Source of the DNA: Granulosicoccaceae sp. 1_MG-2023
GTDB lineage: Bacteria > Pseudomonadota > Gammaproteobacteria > Granulosicoccales > Granulosicoccaceae
Reading direction: 5' to 3'
Assembly (NCBI GenBank): GCA_030546905.1
Contig: JAUOPI010000003.1
Coordinates: 62,001 to 126,000 of the forward strand
DNA: 64,000 bases
In this document: in pieces, positions 1 to 7,968 of the stretch
Position numbering within the stretch: the first letter of the stretch is position 1
Layout: every line of letters begins with the position of its first letter
Notes under the pieces: generated by a model
Databases searched by the model: none
Told to the model about the DNA's origin: nothing
What the model saw: the letters and a program-made list of their open reading frames with translations, nothing else
Position numbers and translations under genes: made by a program

Positions 1-622
1 CCACCGCCAACGGTGCGCACTGCGCAATCTCGTCCGCCAGCGCCAGCGCTTCGCTGCGCACATCGGCGGCTGGAACCAGCTTATCGGCCAGACCTATTTC
101 AAGCGCTTCCCCGCCTTTAATACGCCGTCCGCTCAGCAACATCAGCTGCGCACGCTGCTGACCGATCAGTCGCGGCAATACAAGACTGATGCCGAAACCC
201 GGATGTATGCCAAGCTGGACAAAGTTGGCTGCAAAGCGCGTCTCGCTGCAGACGATACGGAAATCAGGCACCAGCGATAAACCAAGCCCGCCACCGATCG
301 CCGCGCCGTGAATAGCACCTATGACCGGCTTTTTGCAGGCAAACAGGCGCAAAGCCGATTTATAAAGCGCAATCGCGTTGTTCTCCGCAGCCGGATCAAA
401 CAGTGCCTGCCCCCCGGAGGAGAAATCCGCACCGGCACAAAACGCTTTGCCATGGGCGGCCAATACAATTGCCCGGCAGCGATCATCCTTATCCAGCGCC
501 TCAAAACAGCTTGCCAGATGTTCAATCAGGGTCGGATCAAAAAAATTCAGCGGCGGCCGGTAGATTTCCAACAGCGCGGTGTGGCCGTGCCATTCGACCC
601 GCACATCATCAAATTCGGTCAT
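1..622 (-). CDS. Enoyl-CoA hydratase/isomerase family protein (3' end outside window)
   Basis: Crotonase-fold enzyme, expected to hydrate a 2-enoyl-CoA in beta-oxidation. Reading leftward from the ATG at 622, the protein starts MTEFDDVRVEWHGHTALLEI. It shows the oxyanion-hole segments of the family: AAHGKAFCAGADFSSGG near residue 65 and AIHGAAIGGGLGLSL near residue 105. About 207 residues are visible before the window edge, so the C-terminal trimerisation helices are missing here. It lies 16 bases downstream of an acyl-CoA dehydrogenase gene on the same strand and is probably the third gene of that operon. The exact substrate cannot be read from the sequence. Confidence 0.85.
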   Translation of the reverse strand, partial: MTEFDDVRVEWHGHTALLEIYRPPLNFFDPTLIEHLASCFEALDKDDRCRAIVLAAHGKAFCAGADFSSGGQALFDPAAENNAIALYKSALRLFACKKPVIGAIHGAAIGGGLGLSLVPDFRIVCSETRFAANFVQLGIHPGFGISLVLPRLIGQQRAQLMLLSGRRIKGGEALEIGLADKLVPAADVRSEALALADEIAQCAPLAV

Positions 623-638
623 GATTACTCCTGCATGA

Positions 639-1715
639 TTAAGGGGATACGAAATCCCAGACCTTTGCCGTTGCGCCGCTGCTGATACCACAAGCCACCG
701 CCATACCCAGCTGGCTTGACCAATAGAACTCGCTGCCGAATTCCTCACGCCAGCTCCACACCCGGCGACTGTACTGCTGCAAAGGGTATTCAAAACTAAA
801 GCCCATGGCGCCATGGGCCTGATGGGCCTCTCGCGCGACCGGTCCGGCCGCTTCCGAGGCGAGCAGTTTTGCCGTGGCCAGCGCTCTGAACAAAGCCGGA
901 TCATCGGCAAAGGGTTGCCCATGAGCTGACAGCAAACGCACCGCCTGCTCTACCGAAGCACCGCTCAGGGCGGCCTCGCCGGCGATCTCAGCGACCTTAT
1001 GCTGAATGGCCTGAAACTTGGCCAAAGGCCGGCCGAACTGCTGCCGCTCTTTGACATAGCCCACCGTCAGGGCCACGATCTTATCCAGTGCGCCGGCAAT
1101 CTGCGCGGCACGAACCAAAGCACAGAACTGATACAAGCCTGACTCACTCATGGCTGTGAGCGGCGCCGACAAACAAAGCGGCACGGCTTCGTCAAACACC
1201 AGCTTCGTGCGCGCCTCACCGGCCGGATTGCGGTAATGGCGCGCCGTGACAGCCTCGGGCTCAAAGCCCGCAATGGCAACCGCCCCGTCTCTCAGGACCG
1301 GCACCACCAGCAGTTCTGCCTCAACCACACCACAAGCGCCTTCCACCACACCGCTGACCCGTCCGTCTGCGGCCACCGGCAAGCTGCCACCGTCATAAGC
1401 AAGACCTGTCCAGCCTTCGCCTAGTGCAAGCCCGGCTTGACCCAACAACAGATTCGCCACCAGAGTCTCAGCCAGTGGCACAGGCAAGGCAAACCCGCCT
1501 GTCTGGCGAATCAGATTAAAGCCCAGCGCCAGCGAACCACCTACACCGCCGGCTTCCTCGGCCACCCAGGCCAAAGGCAAGCCCGACTCGAGCACCGCTT
1601 TCATCAGCGCGCCGGGCACCTCACCATCGCCGGCGCGGTTGACCAGCTCAGCATCACAGCATTCACTGAACAGCCGCTCAGCGGTATCCAGTACTATCCG
1701 GTCCGTCTCATCCAT
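639..1715 (-). CDS. Acyl-CoA dehydrogenase family protein, probable partner subunit
   Basis: A 358-residue flavin-type acyl-CoA dehydrogenase relative. The C-terminal helical domain is recognisable (YVKERQQFGRPLAKFQAIQH, then HQAHGAMGFSFEYPLQQYSR), but the usual C-terminal EGT(N/S)EI motif is replaced by a WSWREEFGSEFYW stretch. The middle beta domain is short and lacks the typical TEPxAGSD flavin-contact loop. Together with the neighbouring 386-residue ACAD (34 bases upstream) this resembles paired, heteromeric ACADs such as the ChsE1/ChsE2 type, in which one subunit is degenerate. The ATG at 1715 follows an AAGGGGG ribosome-binding site. The pairing is inference; membership of the ACAD superfamily is clear. 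Confidence 0.85.
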   Translation of the reverse strand: MDETDRIVLDTAERLFSECCDAELVNRAGDGEVPGALMKAVLESGLPLAWVAEEAGGVGGSLALGFNLIRQTGGFALPVPLAETLVANLLLGQAGLALGEGWTGLAYDGGSLPVAADGRVSGVVEGACGVVEAELLVVPVLRDGAVAIAGFEPEAVTARHYRNPAGEARTKLVFDEAVPLCLSAPLTAMSESGLYQFCALVRAAQIAGALDKIVALTVGYVKERQQFGRPLAKFQAIQHKVAEIAGEAALSGASVEQAVRLLSAHGQPFADDPALFRALATAKLLASEAAGPVAREAHQAHGAMGFSFEYPLQQYSRRVWSWREEFGSEFYWSSQLGMAVACGISSGATAKVWDFVSP

Positions 1716-1748
1716 TTCATCCCCCTTCAGCCCTGTGGCCGCGCTGCC

Positions 1749-2909
1749 TCAGCGCAAGCCCATCCCGCGGGCGATAATGCCCTTCAATATCTCGTTGGTC
1801 CCGCCACGTAGCGTAAACGAGGGTGCGCGCAACATACTGTCGACCTGCAGGTCCTGCAGCGCATCGCCGTCGCCCTGCTGCATCCGCAGCGGGCCGAACT
1901 CACGCAGCCGCTCACAGATATCCTGCTCAAAACGTGTCCCCAGGTCTTTGACCAGCGCCGCTTCCACATCCGGCGAACGGCCCTGTCCGAGCAAGGCTGC
2001 CACACCCAGCGACATGGCCCGCAAACCGCGCAGGCGCGCGATAATCCCGCCGGCCACCCGCGCCTGCTGTGGCGACATGGACCCGGCATGCGCTTGCAGA
2101 ACTTTCTCCAGCACAATAAAGCTGCTCAGAAAGCGCTCGGGACCGGAACGTTCCAGTGCCAGTTCGTTGGTGATCTGTTGCCAGCCGTCCCCGACCGCAC
2201 CGAGCACCAGCTCATCCGGCACAAAGACATCCTCAAAATGCGTTTCATTGAAGTGTTCCACCCCACTCATATCGCGGATGCCGCTGACACTGACACCGAC
2301 TGAATCGAGCGGGACCAGAAACTGGGTCAAACCGGCATGACGCTGCTGCGGATCGCGTTCGGAGGTGCGCGCCAGAACCGTCATATACTGGCAGCTCTGC
2401 GCGCCGGAGGACCAAAGCTTGGTGCCGCTCAGCGTCCAGCCGCCCGCGACACGCTGCGCTCGCGTACGCACTGAGGCCAGATCCGATCCGGCCCCGGGTT
2501 CACTAAATCCCAGCGCCACAAAACAGCGCCCTGCGGCAATTTCCGGCAGCACAGTGTTTTTTACCGCTTCACTGGCGGTCGCCAGTATCAAAGGTCCGCT
2601 CTGACGATCGGCTATCCAATGGGCATGAACCGGCGCACCGGCGGCCAGCAATTCTTCGGTGATGACATAGCGGTGCAGCGCGGACAGCTCACGGCCGCCG
2701 TAGCGACGCGGCCAGGTCACGCCTATCCAGCCTCTGGCACCCAACTTACGGCTGAAGCCGGGATCTATACCCGCACACCAGCAATCGGCCAGGGGCACAA
2801 ACCCGCCTTGCCGGGCTTCCTCGTCGAGAAAGCTACGTACCTCGCGGCGCAGTTCATCCACGCTGGCATCGGCCTGTGGCGCGGGAAAATCAAAGCCAAT
2901 ACTCGCCAT
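1749..2909 (-). CDS. Acyl-CoA dehydrogenase, FadE26/28-like
   Basis: A 386-residue FAD enzyme expected to form the alpha,beta double bond of an acyl-CoA and pass electrons to ETF. It has the flavin-binding GFSEPGAGSDLASVRTRAQR segment near residue 135, the WSSGAQ loop and a C-terminal LRGGTNEILKGIIARGMG end. The GGTNEI form, in place of EGTNEI, is typical of the steroid and side-chain ACADs of actinobacteria, where the catalytic base lies elsewhere. The ATG at 2909 has AGAGGG six bases upstream. It is first in a short leftward operon with another ACAD and an enoyl-CoA hydratase. A terminator ends only 38 bases before its start, so the operon needs its own promoter. Confidence 0.9.
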   Translation of the reverse strand: MASIGFDFPAPQADASVDELRREVRSFLDEEARQGGFVPLADCWCAGIDPGFSRKLGARGWIGVTWPRRYGGRELSALHRYVITEELLAAGAPVHAHWIADRQSGPLILATASEAVKNTVLPEIAAGRCFVALGFSEPGAGSDLASVRTRAQRVAGGWTLSGTKLWSSGAQSCQYMTVLARTSERDPQQRHAGLTQFLVPLDSVGVSVSGIRDMSGVEHFNETHFEDVFVPDELVLGAVGDGWQQITNELALERSGPERFLSSFIVLEKVLQAHAGSMSPQQARVAGGIIARLRGLRAMSLGVAALLGQGRSPDVEAALVKDLGTRFEQDICERLREFGPLRMQQGDGDALQDLQVDSMLRAPSFTLRGGTNEILKGIIARGMGLR

Positions 2910-2947
2910 TGCGAACCCTCTGAAACAAAAAAGCAGATTTCCGTGAC

Positions 2948-2978
2948 AAAAAAAAGGGTTCCCGTTATTTGGAAACCC
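2948..2978 (-). terminator. Rho-independent terminator after the TRAP/ligase operon
   Basis: On the minus strand an 8-bp stem (bases 2971-2978 with 2956-2963, one G-U pair, 7-base loop) is followed by eight T residues (2955-2948). It lies about 100 bases past the stop of the acid:CoA ligase and separates that operon from the ACAD operon downstream. Confidence 0.85.
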
Positions 2979-3078
2979 GGCAATATCAAAGTCAGGAAAA
3001 ATAACGTAGCATGACTATCTCTTTTTAAGACATCGCTTACCAATACCAATCAAATATAAAATATATATAAAAACAGCA

Positions 3079-4674
3079 TTAACCACCTTTCTCAAAGAGC
3101 ATCTTTTTAATTTTTGATTTGAGGATTTTATTCACCGACGATACCGGCAAAGGCTCTTCAAAAAAACTGACTGCAGTCGGGCATTTATAGTGTGCTATCT
3201 GTCCCCGGCAATAATCGATAATCTCATCTTCGCTATGACTGCCGGGCTCGAACAAGCGAATGACAGCATGCACCGATTCTCCCCATTTTTCGTGCGGCAC
3301 CCCGATCACTGCACACTCAGCCACCCCCGGGTGGCGTGACAGCGCGTTCTCGACTTCAATCGGATAGACGTTCTCCCCGCCGCTGACGATCATGTCTTTG
3401 ATGCGACCGGCGAGAAACAGATAGCCGTCTTCGTCCAGATAACCGCTGTCACCGGTGTAATACCAACCATCCTGCAGCACATCACGGGTCAGTTCCGGCG
3501 CGCGCCAATAGCCCTTCATCACATTCGAGCCTTTCACCGCCACTTCGCCGACCTGACCGGCAGGCAAGACGCGCCGCGCGTCGTCGACGATACGCACCTG
3601 ATTATGGAAAACCGCACGGCCTACCGATTCCAGCCGTGCCAGCCGCGCCGGCTCCAGCGAATGATCCCGGGCATCCAGTACCGTCACCACCGGCGAGGCT
3701 TCCGTCATACCGTAGGACTGGGCAAATGAGGTACCCGGTAGCAGTTTCAGTGCGCGTTCCAACAGCGCCACCGGCATCGGCGCTGCGCCATAGGTGATCA
3801 GCCGCAAACTGGACAGATCAAAATCCCCCAGGGCGGGATGATCAAACATCATCTGCAAGGTGGTAGGCACCAGCTGCATGGTGTTGATGCGGTAGCGCTG
3901 CACCAGTTTCATCAGCTCCAGCACATCAAAATGGGACATTATGACCGTATGGGTGCCGGTCATGCTTGCAGTAAAGACCCGTGATGCGGCGGCAGTATGA
4001 AACATCGGTCCGGTCATCAGGTGCGTTTCACGCTCTCGCATGTCATAGGACGCCAGACCGCCCATGGCATTGGTAAACTGGTTGATATGCGTGAGCATGA
4101 CCCCTTTTGAGCGACCGGTCGTACCACCGGTATAGCAAAGCAAGAGGATGTCGTCGTTGCCCGAGGGCGCCAGCGGTCGCGAGAATGAGACATCCCGCGC
4201 CAGCACGTCATACACCGCCATCCCGGCCGGCGCGGTGGCCGCGGAACCGGCGTAAATAAACCTGATATCGCTGAACGCCGCGGAAATGGCCTCTGCCTGT
4301 TGGCGATGATGTTCATCGACAAGCAGAACCGTAGGCGCTGCATCTTCAATACACTCGATCAGCTCGCGCACCGAAAGCCGGAAGTTGACCGGCACCACGA
4401 TGGCGCCGGCCATGGGCGCGGCAAAAAACAACTCGAAGCACCAATGCGAGTTAAACCCCAAATAAGCAACCCTGTCCCCGGGTGATACGCCCATCTGAAC
4501 CAATGCACAGGCAATGGTGCGACAGCGTTGACGGGTCTCACGCCAGCTATAGGTTTTACCGGCGAAACTGACTGAAGGGCTCTCCGGCCAGCAATCGGCC
4601 GCCTTTTCCAGCAGGTGCTGGACCGCGATAGCGGCCGGTTCCTGCCGATCTGCCCTCATTGTATTAACTGCCAT
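3079..4674 (-). CDS. AMP-dependent acyl-CoA synthetase (fatty-acid/organic-acid:CoA ligase)
   Basis: ANL-superfamily ligase of 531 residues that activates a carboxylic acid through an acyl-adenylate to its CoA thioester. The ATP-binding P-loop is YTGGTTGRSKG (residues 181-191). The hinge and A8 region reads YYTGDSGYLDEDGYLFLAGR, and the C-terminal catalytic lysine sits in SVNKILKSK (about K516). It follows the TRAP permease genes by 15 bases and is the last gene of that operon, which suggests that it activates the imported acid. ATG 4674 has AGGAGGGG about eight bases upstream. Family assignment is firm. Chain length and substrate are not determinable. Confidence 0.92.
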   Translation of the reverse strand: MAVNTMRADRQEPAAIAVQHLLEKAADCWPESPSVSFAGKTYSWRETRQRCRTIACALVQMGVSPGDRVAYLGFNSHWCFELFFAAPMAGAIVVPVNFRLSVRELIECIEDAAPTVLLVDEHHRQQAEAISAAFSDIRFIYAGSAATAPAGMAVYDVLARDVSFSRPLAPSGNDDILLLCYTGGTTGRSKGVMLTHINQFTNAMGGLASYDMRERETHLMTGPMFHTAAASRVFTASMTGTHTVIMSHFDVLELMKLVQRYRINTMQLVPTTLQMMFDHPALGDFDLSSLRLITYGAAPMPVALLERALKLLPGTSFAQSYGMTEASPVVTVLDARDHSLEPARLARLESVGRAVFHNQVRIVDDARRVLPAGQVGEVAVKGSNVMKGYWRAPELTRDVLQDGWYYTGDSGYLDEDGYLFLAGRIKDMIVSGGENVYPIEVENALSRHPGVAECAVIGVPHEKWGESVHAVIRLFEPGSHSEDEIIDYCRGQIAHYKCPTAVSFFEEPLPVSSVNKILKSKIKKMLFEKGG

Positions 4675-4689
4675 ATCAGACGCCCCTCC

Positions 4690-6036
4690 TCAGCCCATAC
4701 TGTTCGGAATCAAAAGCGAGATCAGCGGAAATGCCACGATAAGCGCAAGAACAATCAGATCCATCACCAGGAATTTCATCACGCCGAAAAAGATGGTGTG
4801 TACCTTGATGTCCCTGCCGACCACGCTGTTAATCACAAACACATTCATACCCAGCGGCGGCGTGACAAGTCCGATCTCAAGCAGTTTGACCACCACCACA
4901 CCGAACCAGATCAGATCCATGCCCATGCCTTCGACCAGCGGAATCACAAACGGCAAGGTCAGCAGCATGGTGCCGATCGAATCGAGGAACATCCCCAATA
5001 CGATGTACAGCAGAACGATAAACAGCATCACCATCCACGGTGCCATGCCAAGGCTGTCGACAAAGCCGACAAAAGCGCCGGTCACGCCGGTAAGCGAAAC
5101 AAAAGAGACGAAGATCTTGGCGCCGACGGCGATAAAGAAAAGCGAGGCCGACTGATAGGCGGTCTCTTTCATGGAGCTGAGAAAATCCGCCCAGCTCAGC
5201 CGGCGTGACAGCACACCGAAGCCGATAGCAAACAACAGACACACCGCCGCCGCTTCCGTGGCGGTGAAAAAGCCGCCGTAGATACCGCCGATAATAATCG
5301 CCATCAGCATCAGCGCGGGCCAGCCCTTAAGCGCCGCCTTGAGACGATCACGGTTGGTAAAACGCAGATTCTCCGGCGTCGGCGCATGGCCGGGTTTCAG
5401 CATGGCCCAGATAACCACCACCAGAATAAAGCCGCTGATGGTCAGAATCCCCGGCAACACACCGGCAAGGAACAGCTTATTCACCGATTGCTCGGTAAAC
5501 ATGCCGTAAAGAATAAACAGCACGCTCGGTGGGATCAGTGAGCCAAGGGTGCCCCCCATGGCCACGGTCGCCGTGGCAAGCTGCTTGTCGTAACCGAAGC
5601 GCAGCATTTCCGGCACACAAATCCGCCCCATCGAGGACGCGCAGGCCAGGCTCGATCCGGTGATGGCCGAAAACCCACCGCAACCGAACAAAGACGCTAT
5701 GGCCAGACCACCGGGCAACCTGGCCAGCCAGACGCGTACCGCCTCATAGATATCGGTGGTGATACGCGAGTGATAGGCAATATGCCCCGCTGCGATAAAC
5801 AGCGGGATCATACTCAGCGAATAGGAATGAATAAAATCGAACGCGTTTGATTCGATCAGCGACATGGCCGGACGCAAACCGCGCTCGAAATGAAACTCGC
5901 TGCCCGGGCGCCATGCATAAGTGACCAGAGAACAGACCGAGGCCACACCGACCAGAACAAACGCGATCGGTACACGAAGCAGCATTAATACAAGCGCCAG
6001 GCCAAAGCCCCAGGCGCCGATAACTGAGGGTTCCAT
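4690..6036 (-). CDS. dctM: TRAP transporter large permease (DctM family)
   Basis: A 448-residue polytopic inner-membrane protein, the ion-coupled transport subunit of a tripartite ATP-independent periplasmic transporter. Family marks include GGTLGSLIPPSVLFILYG near residue 180 and a C-terminal LVTPPLGMNVFVINSVVG, with hydrophobic segments along the whole length. Its ATG overlaps the stop codon of dctQ by one base (TGATG), so the two permease subunits are translationally coupled. It is about 20 residues longer than many DctM proteins because of a polar stretch near residues 60-75. Confidence 0.93.
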   Translation of the reverse strand: MEPSVIGAWGFGLALVLMLLRVPIAFVLVGVASVCSLVTYAWRPGSEFHFERGLRPAMSLIESNAFDFIHSYSLSMIPLFIAAGHIAYHSRITTDIYEAVRVWLARLPGGLAIASLFGCGGFSAITGSSLACASSMGRICVPEMLRFGYDKQLATATVAMGGTLGSLIPPSVLFILYGMFTEQSVNKLFLAGVLPGILTISGFILVVVIWAMLKPGHAPTPENLRFTNRDRLKAALKGWPALMLMAIIIGGIYGGFFTATEAAAVCLLFAIGFGVLSRRLSWADFLSSMKETAYQSASLFFIAVGAKIFVSFVSLTGVTGAFVGFVDSLGMAPWMVMLFIVLLYIVLGMFLDSIGTMLLTLPFVIPLVEGMGMDLIWFGVVVVKLLEIGLVTPPLGMNVFVINSVVGRDIKVHTIFFGVMKFLVMDLIVLALIVAFPLISLLIPNSMG

Positions 6037-6635
6037 CAGAATGCGCCCTCATTACCGGGTGCCGCCGGTTCGCGGTGAATCAGCCCGAACAGATCGAGCG
6101 TATCATGCACGGCCAGATCAATAAGCCGGATAAAAAACAGAAAATAGCCGAGAAAAAACAGGGTTTGCCCGGGCCATTTGGGCAATTCCAGCAGGCCGAA
6201 GAAATAGCCGCCGGATTCATACGCATCGACCATTGACAGATAAGCGGCGTAGCAGATCGGCGTCACTGCGATCAGCCCCACCACTACAGTCAACACGTTC
6301 AGCGCTTTCTGAAACCCGGGACCGAGCCTGAGGGTAAAAATCTCGACACAGATAAAACCGCGGTCGGCAGCGACAAACGCCAGCGGCAGAATCAAGGCGC
6401 CGATCATCATCTCGCCGACTATAACCACTTCATCAGGAATACCGGACGAAGAAAACGTCCGCAAGAACACGCTGCTGGCGATAATCAGACACAAACCAAG
6501 AATGCAGACCACACCTACAAGCAAAAGCACGTTTTCCAGCCATGCCAGCGTGCCCCGTGCGCGCGCCACTGACCTGCCGAACGGATGGCCGGACGCGAGC
6601 GCCCCGGCCTGATCCTTACGCTCGGTACCAAGCAT
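6036..6635 (-). CDS. dctQ: TRAP transporter small permease (DctQ family)
   Basis: A 199-residue inner-membrane protein with four predicted transmembrane helices, at about residues 30-55, 70-90, 110-135 and 150-170. An Arg/Gly-rich cytoplasmic N-terminus precedes the first helix. The pattern and position, between the solute-binding protein and DctM, identify it as the small TRAP subunit. The ATG at 6635 has AGGAG six bases upstream. A strong hairpin lies between the upstream dctP stop and this gene and may keep permease expression below that of the binding proteins. Confidence 0.88.
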   Translation of the reverse strand: MLGTERKDQAGALASGHPFGRSVARARGTLAWLENVLLLVGVVCILGLCLIIASSVFLRTFSSSGIPDEVVIVGEMMIGALILPLAFVAADRGFICVEIFTLRLGPGFQKALNVLTVVVGLIAVTPICYAAYLSMVDAYESGGYFFGLLELPKWPGQTLFFLGYFLFFIRLIDLAVHDTLDLFGLIHREPAAPGNEGAF

Positions 6636-6735
6636 ATACTTCTCCTACCAGTGACCTGCCCGGACCGGCAGGCCAAACCACTGAATGTTGCGTCTTTGTC
6701 AGTTCAGGCTGATGCGCCGGGAACCGGAAAATCCG

Positions 6736-6763
6736 GGCCAGGCCGCGCTACTGCGGCCTGGCC
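6736..6763 (-). other. Intercistronic hairpin after dctP (proximal copy)
   Basis: A perfect 11-bp inverted repeat, GGCCAGGCCGC (6736-6746) with GCGGCCTGGCC (6753-6763), encloses a 6-base loop. It begins six bases after the stop codon of the solute-binding protein gene. There is no U-tract, so it is more likely an mRNA-stabilising or attenuating hairpin than a full terminator. A second hairpin is placed in the same way after the other dctP. Confidence 0.75.
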
Positions 6764-6769
6764 GGTGAA

Positions 6770-7846
6770 TCAACTCCGGTCCCAGGGATAGCCCTTCTCA
6801 TCCAGCTCGTTCTGGTATTTGTTCAGCAAGCTCTGGTATTGCTCCCAGATCGCCTTCCCGTCGAGTCCTGCCTTGTCCATATCCGCGGTCCATTCGTCGA
6901 TGTATTTTTGCGAACGGGAAAACAGCTCAGCACGTTGTTCATCGGACCATTCGATAACCTCGACTTTGTTGCCCAGCTCGCCTGTCGGCAGTTGCGCAAT
7001 CACTTCCTTATTGTCGGCAATCAGTTCACGGGCGTAATAGTCGACCATCTCAGAACCTACTTTGCGCACCAGTTGCTGTTCATCGGCAGACAAGTCGTCC
7101 CAGGTCCATTTATTCATGGTCATGGCAAATCCGGCGATCTGTCCCCAGTTCATCAATGCAACACTGGTCGACACTTCCGGGGTTTTAAAGGCACGCATGG
7201 CGTAGAGGTAGGCACCGGAACAATCGACCAGACCGGTGTCAAGCGCCTGATAGATCTCGGAGTAGACGAAATTCACCATATTGGCACCCACGTCATCGAG
7301 GATCTTGGCGTAAACAGATGAGGCGCGTACTTTTTTACCGGCGAAATCCGACAGAGTCTGCAAACGTGTATCGCCGGTACATTCGAACTGCATGGCGCCG
7401 GTGGAGTAATTGGAGATATAGACCACGCCCTGTTTTTCGAACTCGCTCTGCAGCTGTTCGTTGCTGGTCATCAGTTCATACAAGGCACGCAAACCGACCC
7501 ATTCATCTGACTGCGGCACCGGGATATCACCGATGGCCAGAGCACGCATTTTCTGCGGCTCATAGGCGGCGATCACCGAGCCCATGTCTGCAGTACCGGA
7601 CTCAACGCCGCCGAGAATTGCGCTGTACTTAAGCAGGGCGCCACCCCAGTGGATATCCAGTTCGAGCTCGCCGGCCGATTGCTCTTTTAACTGATCAGCA
7701 AAATATTGAAGCGCCTGTGCGCGGACACCGCGATTCGGTGTTCCCTCGGCATAACGCAATGATGTCCCCGCCATGGCTTCCGCGGTGACGGCAAGTGAAA
7801 CTACAGTTCCGGCCAACAAGGACCTGAATTTGATACTAGCGCCCAT
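6770..7846 (-). CDS. dctP: TRAP transporter solute-binding protein (DctP family), copy 1
   Basis: Periplasmic ligand-binding component, 358 residues, with an N-terminal signal peptide ending near AMA-GTSLRYAEG. The family core is visible: DIHWGGALLKYSAILGGVES, DIPVPQSDEWVGLRALYELM, and the ligand-contact region KKVRASSVYAKILDDVG. The ATG at 7846 was chosen because it starts the signal peptide and has AGAGG upstream; a TTG at 7882 would add 12 atypical residues. It is a diverged paralogue of the next gene, with most structural motifs conserved in the same order. Two binding proteins on one permease pair would broaden the ligand range. The ligand is unknown, and the downstream CoA ligase suggests a carboxylate. 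Confidence 0.92.
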   Translation of the reverse strand: MGASIKFRSLLAGTVVSLAVTAEAMAGTSLRYAEGTPNRGVRAQALQYFADQLKEQSAGELELDIHWGGALLKYSAILGGVESGTADMGSVIAAYEPQKMRALAIGDIPVPQSDEWVGLRALYELMTSNEQLQSEFEKQGVVYISNYSTGAMQFECTGDTRLQTLSDFAGKKVRASSVYAKILDDVGANMVNFVYSEIYQALDTGLVDCSGAYLYAMRAFKTPEVSTSVALMNWGQIAGFAMTMNKWTWDDLSADEQQLVRKVGSEMVDYYARELIADNKEVIAQLPTGELGNKVEVIEWSDEQRAELFSRSQKYIDEWTADMDKAGLDGKAIWEQYQSLLNKYQNELDEKGYPWDRS

Positions 7847-7934
7847 AGTGAATGTTTCCTCTTTAATAATTAGTGGCGGCAACGCCGCCTTTGCATTCGC
7901 TGGCTGTATTTTTTGCTTATTGTTGTATTTTTCT

Positions 7935-7959
7935 ATCGCCCCGCAGCTCGCGGGGCGAT
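7935..7959 (-). other. Intercistronic hairpin after dctP (distal copy)
   Basis: A perfect 10-bp inverted repeat, ATCGCCCCGC (7935-7944) with GCGGGGCGAT (7950-7959), with loop AGCTC, starts nine bases after the upstream dctP stop. On the transcribed (minus) strand it is followed by an A-rich rather than U-rich tract, so it does not look like a factor-independent terminator. A 3'-end-protecting or expression-tuning hairpin is the simplest reading. Confidence 0.75.
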
Positions 7960-7968
7960 TGCCGCTGT

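Noticed and set aside
6736..7959. The two intercistronic hairpins as rho-independent terminators
   Set aside because: Neither has a U-tract on the transcribed strand, and the operon clearly continues into dctQM.
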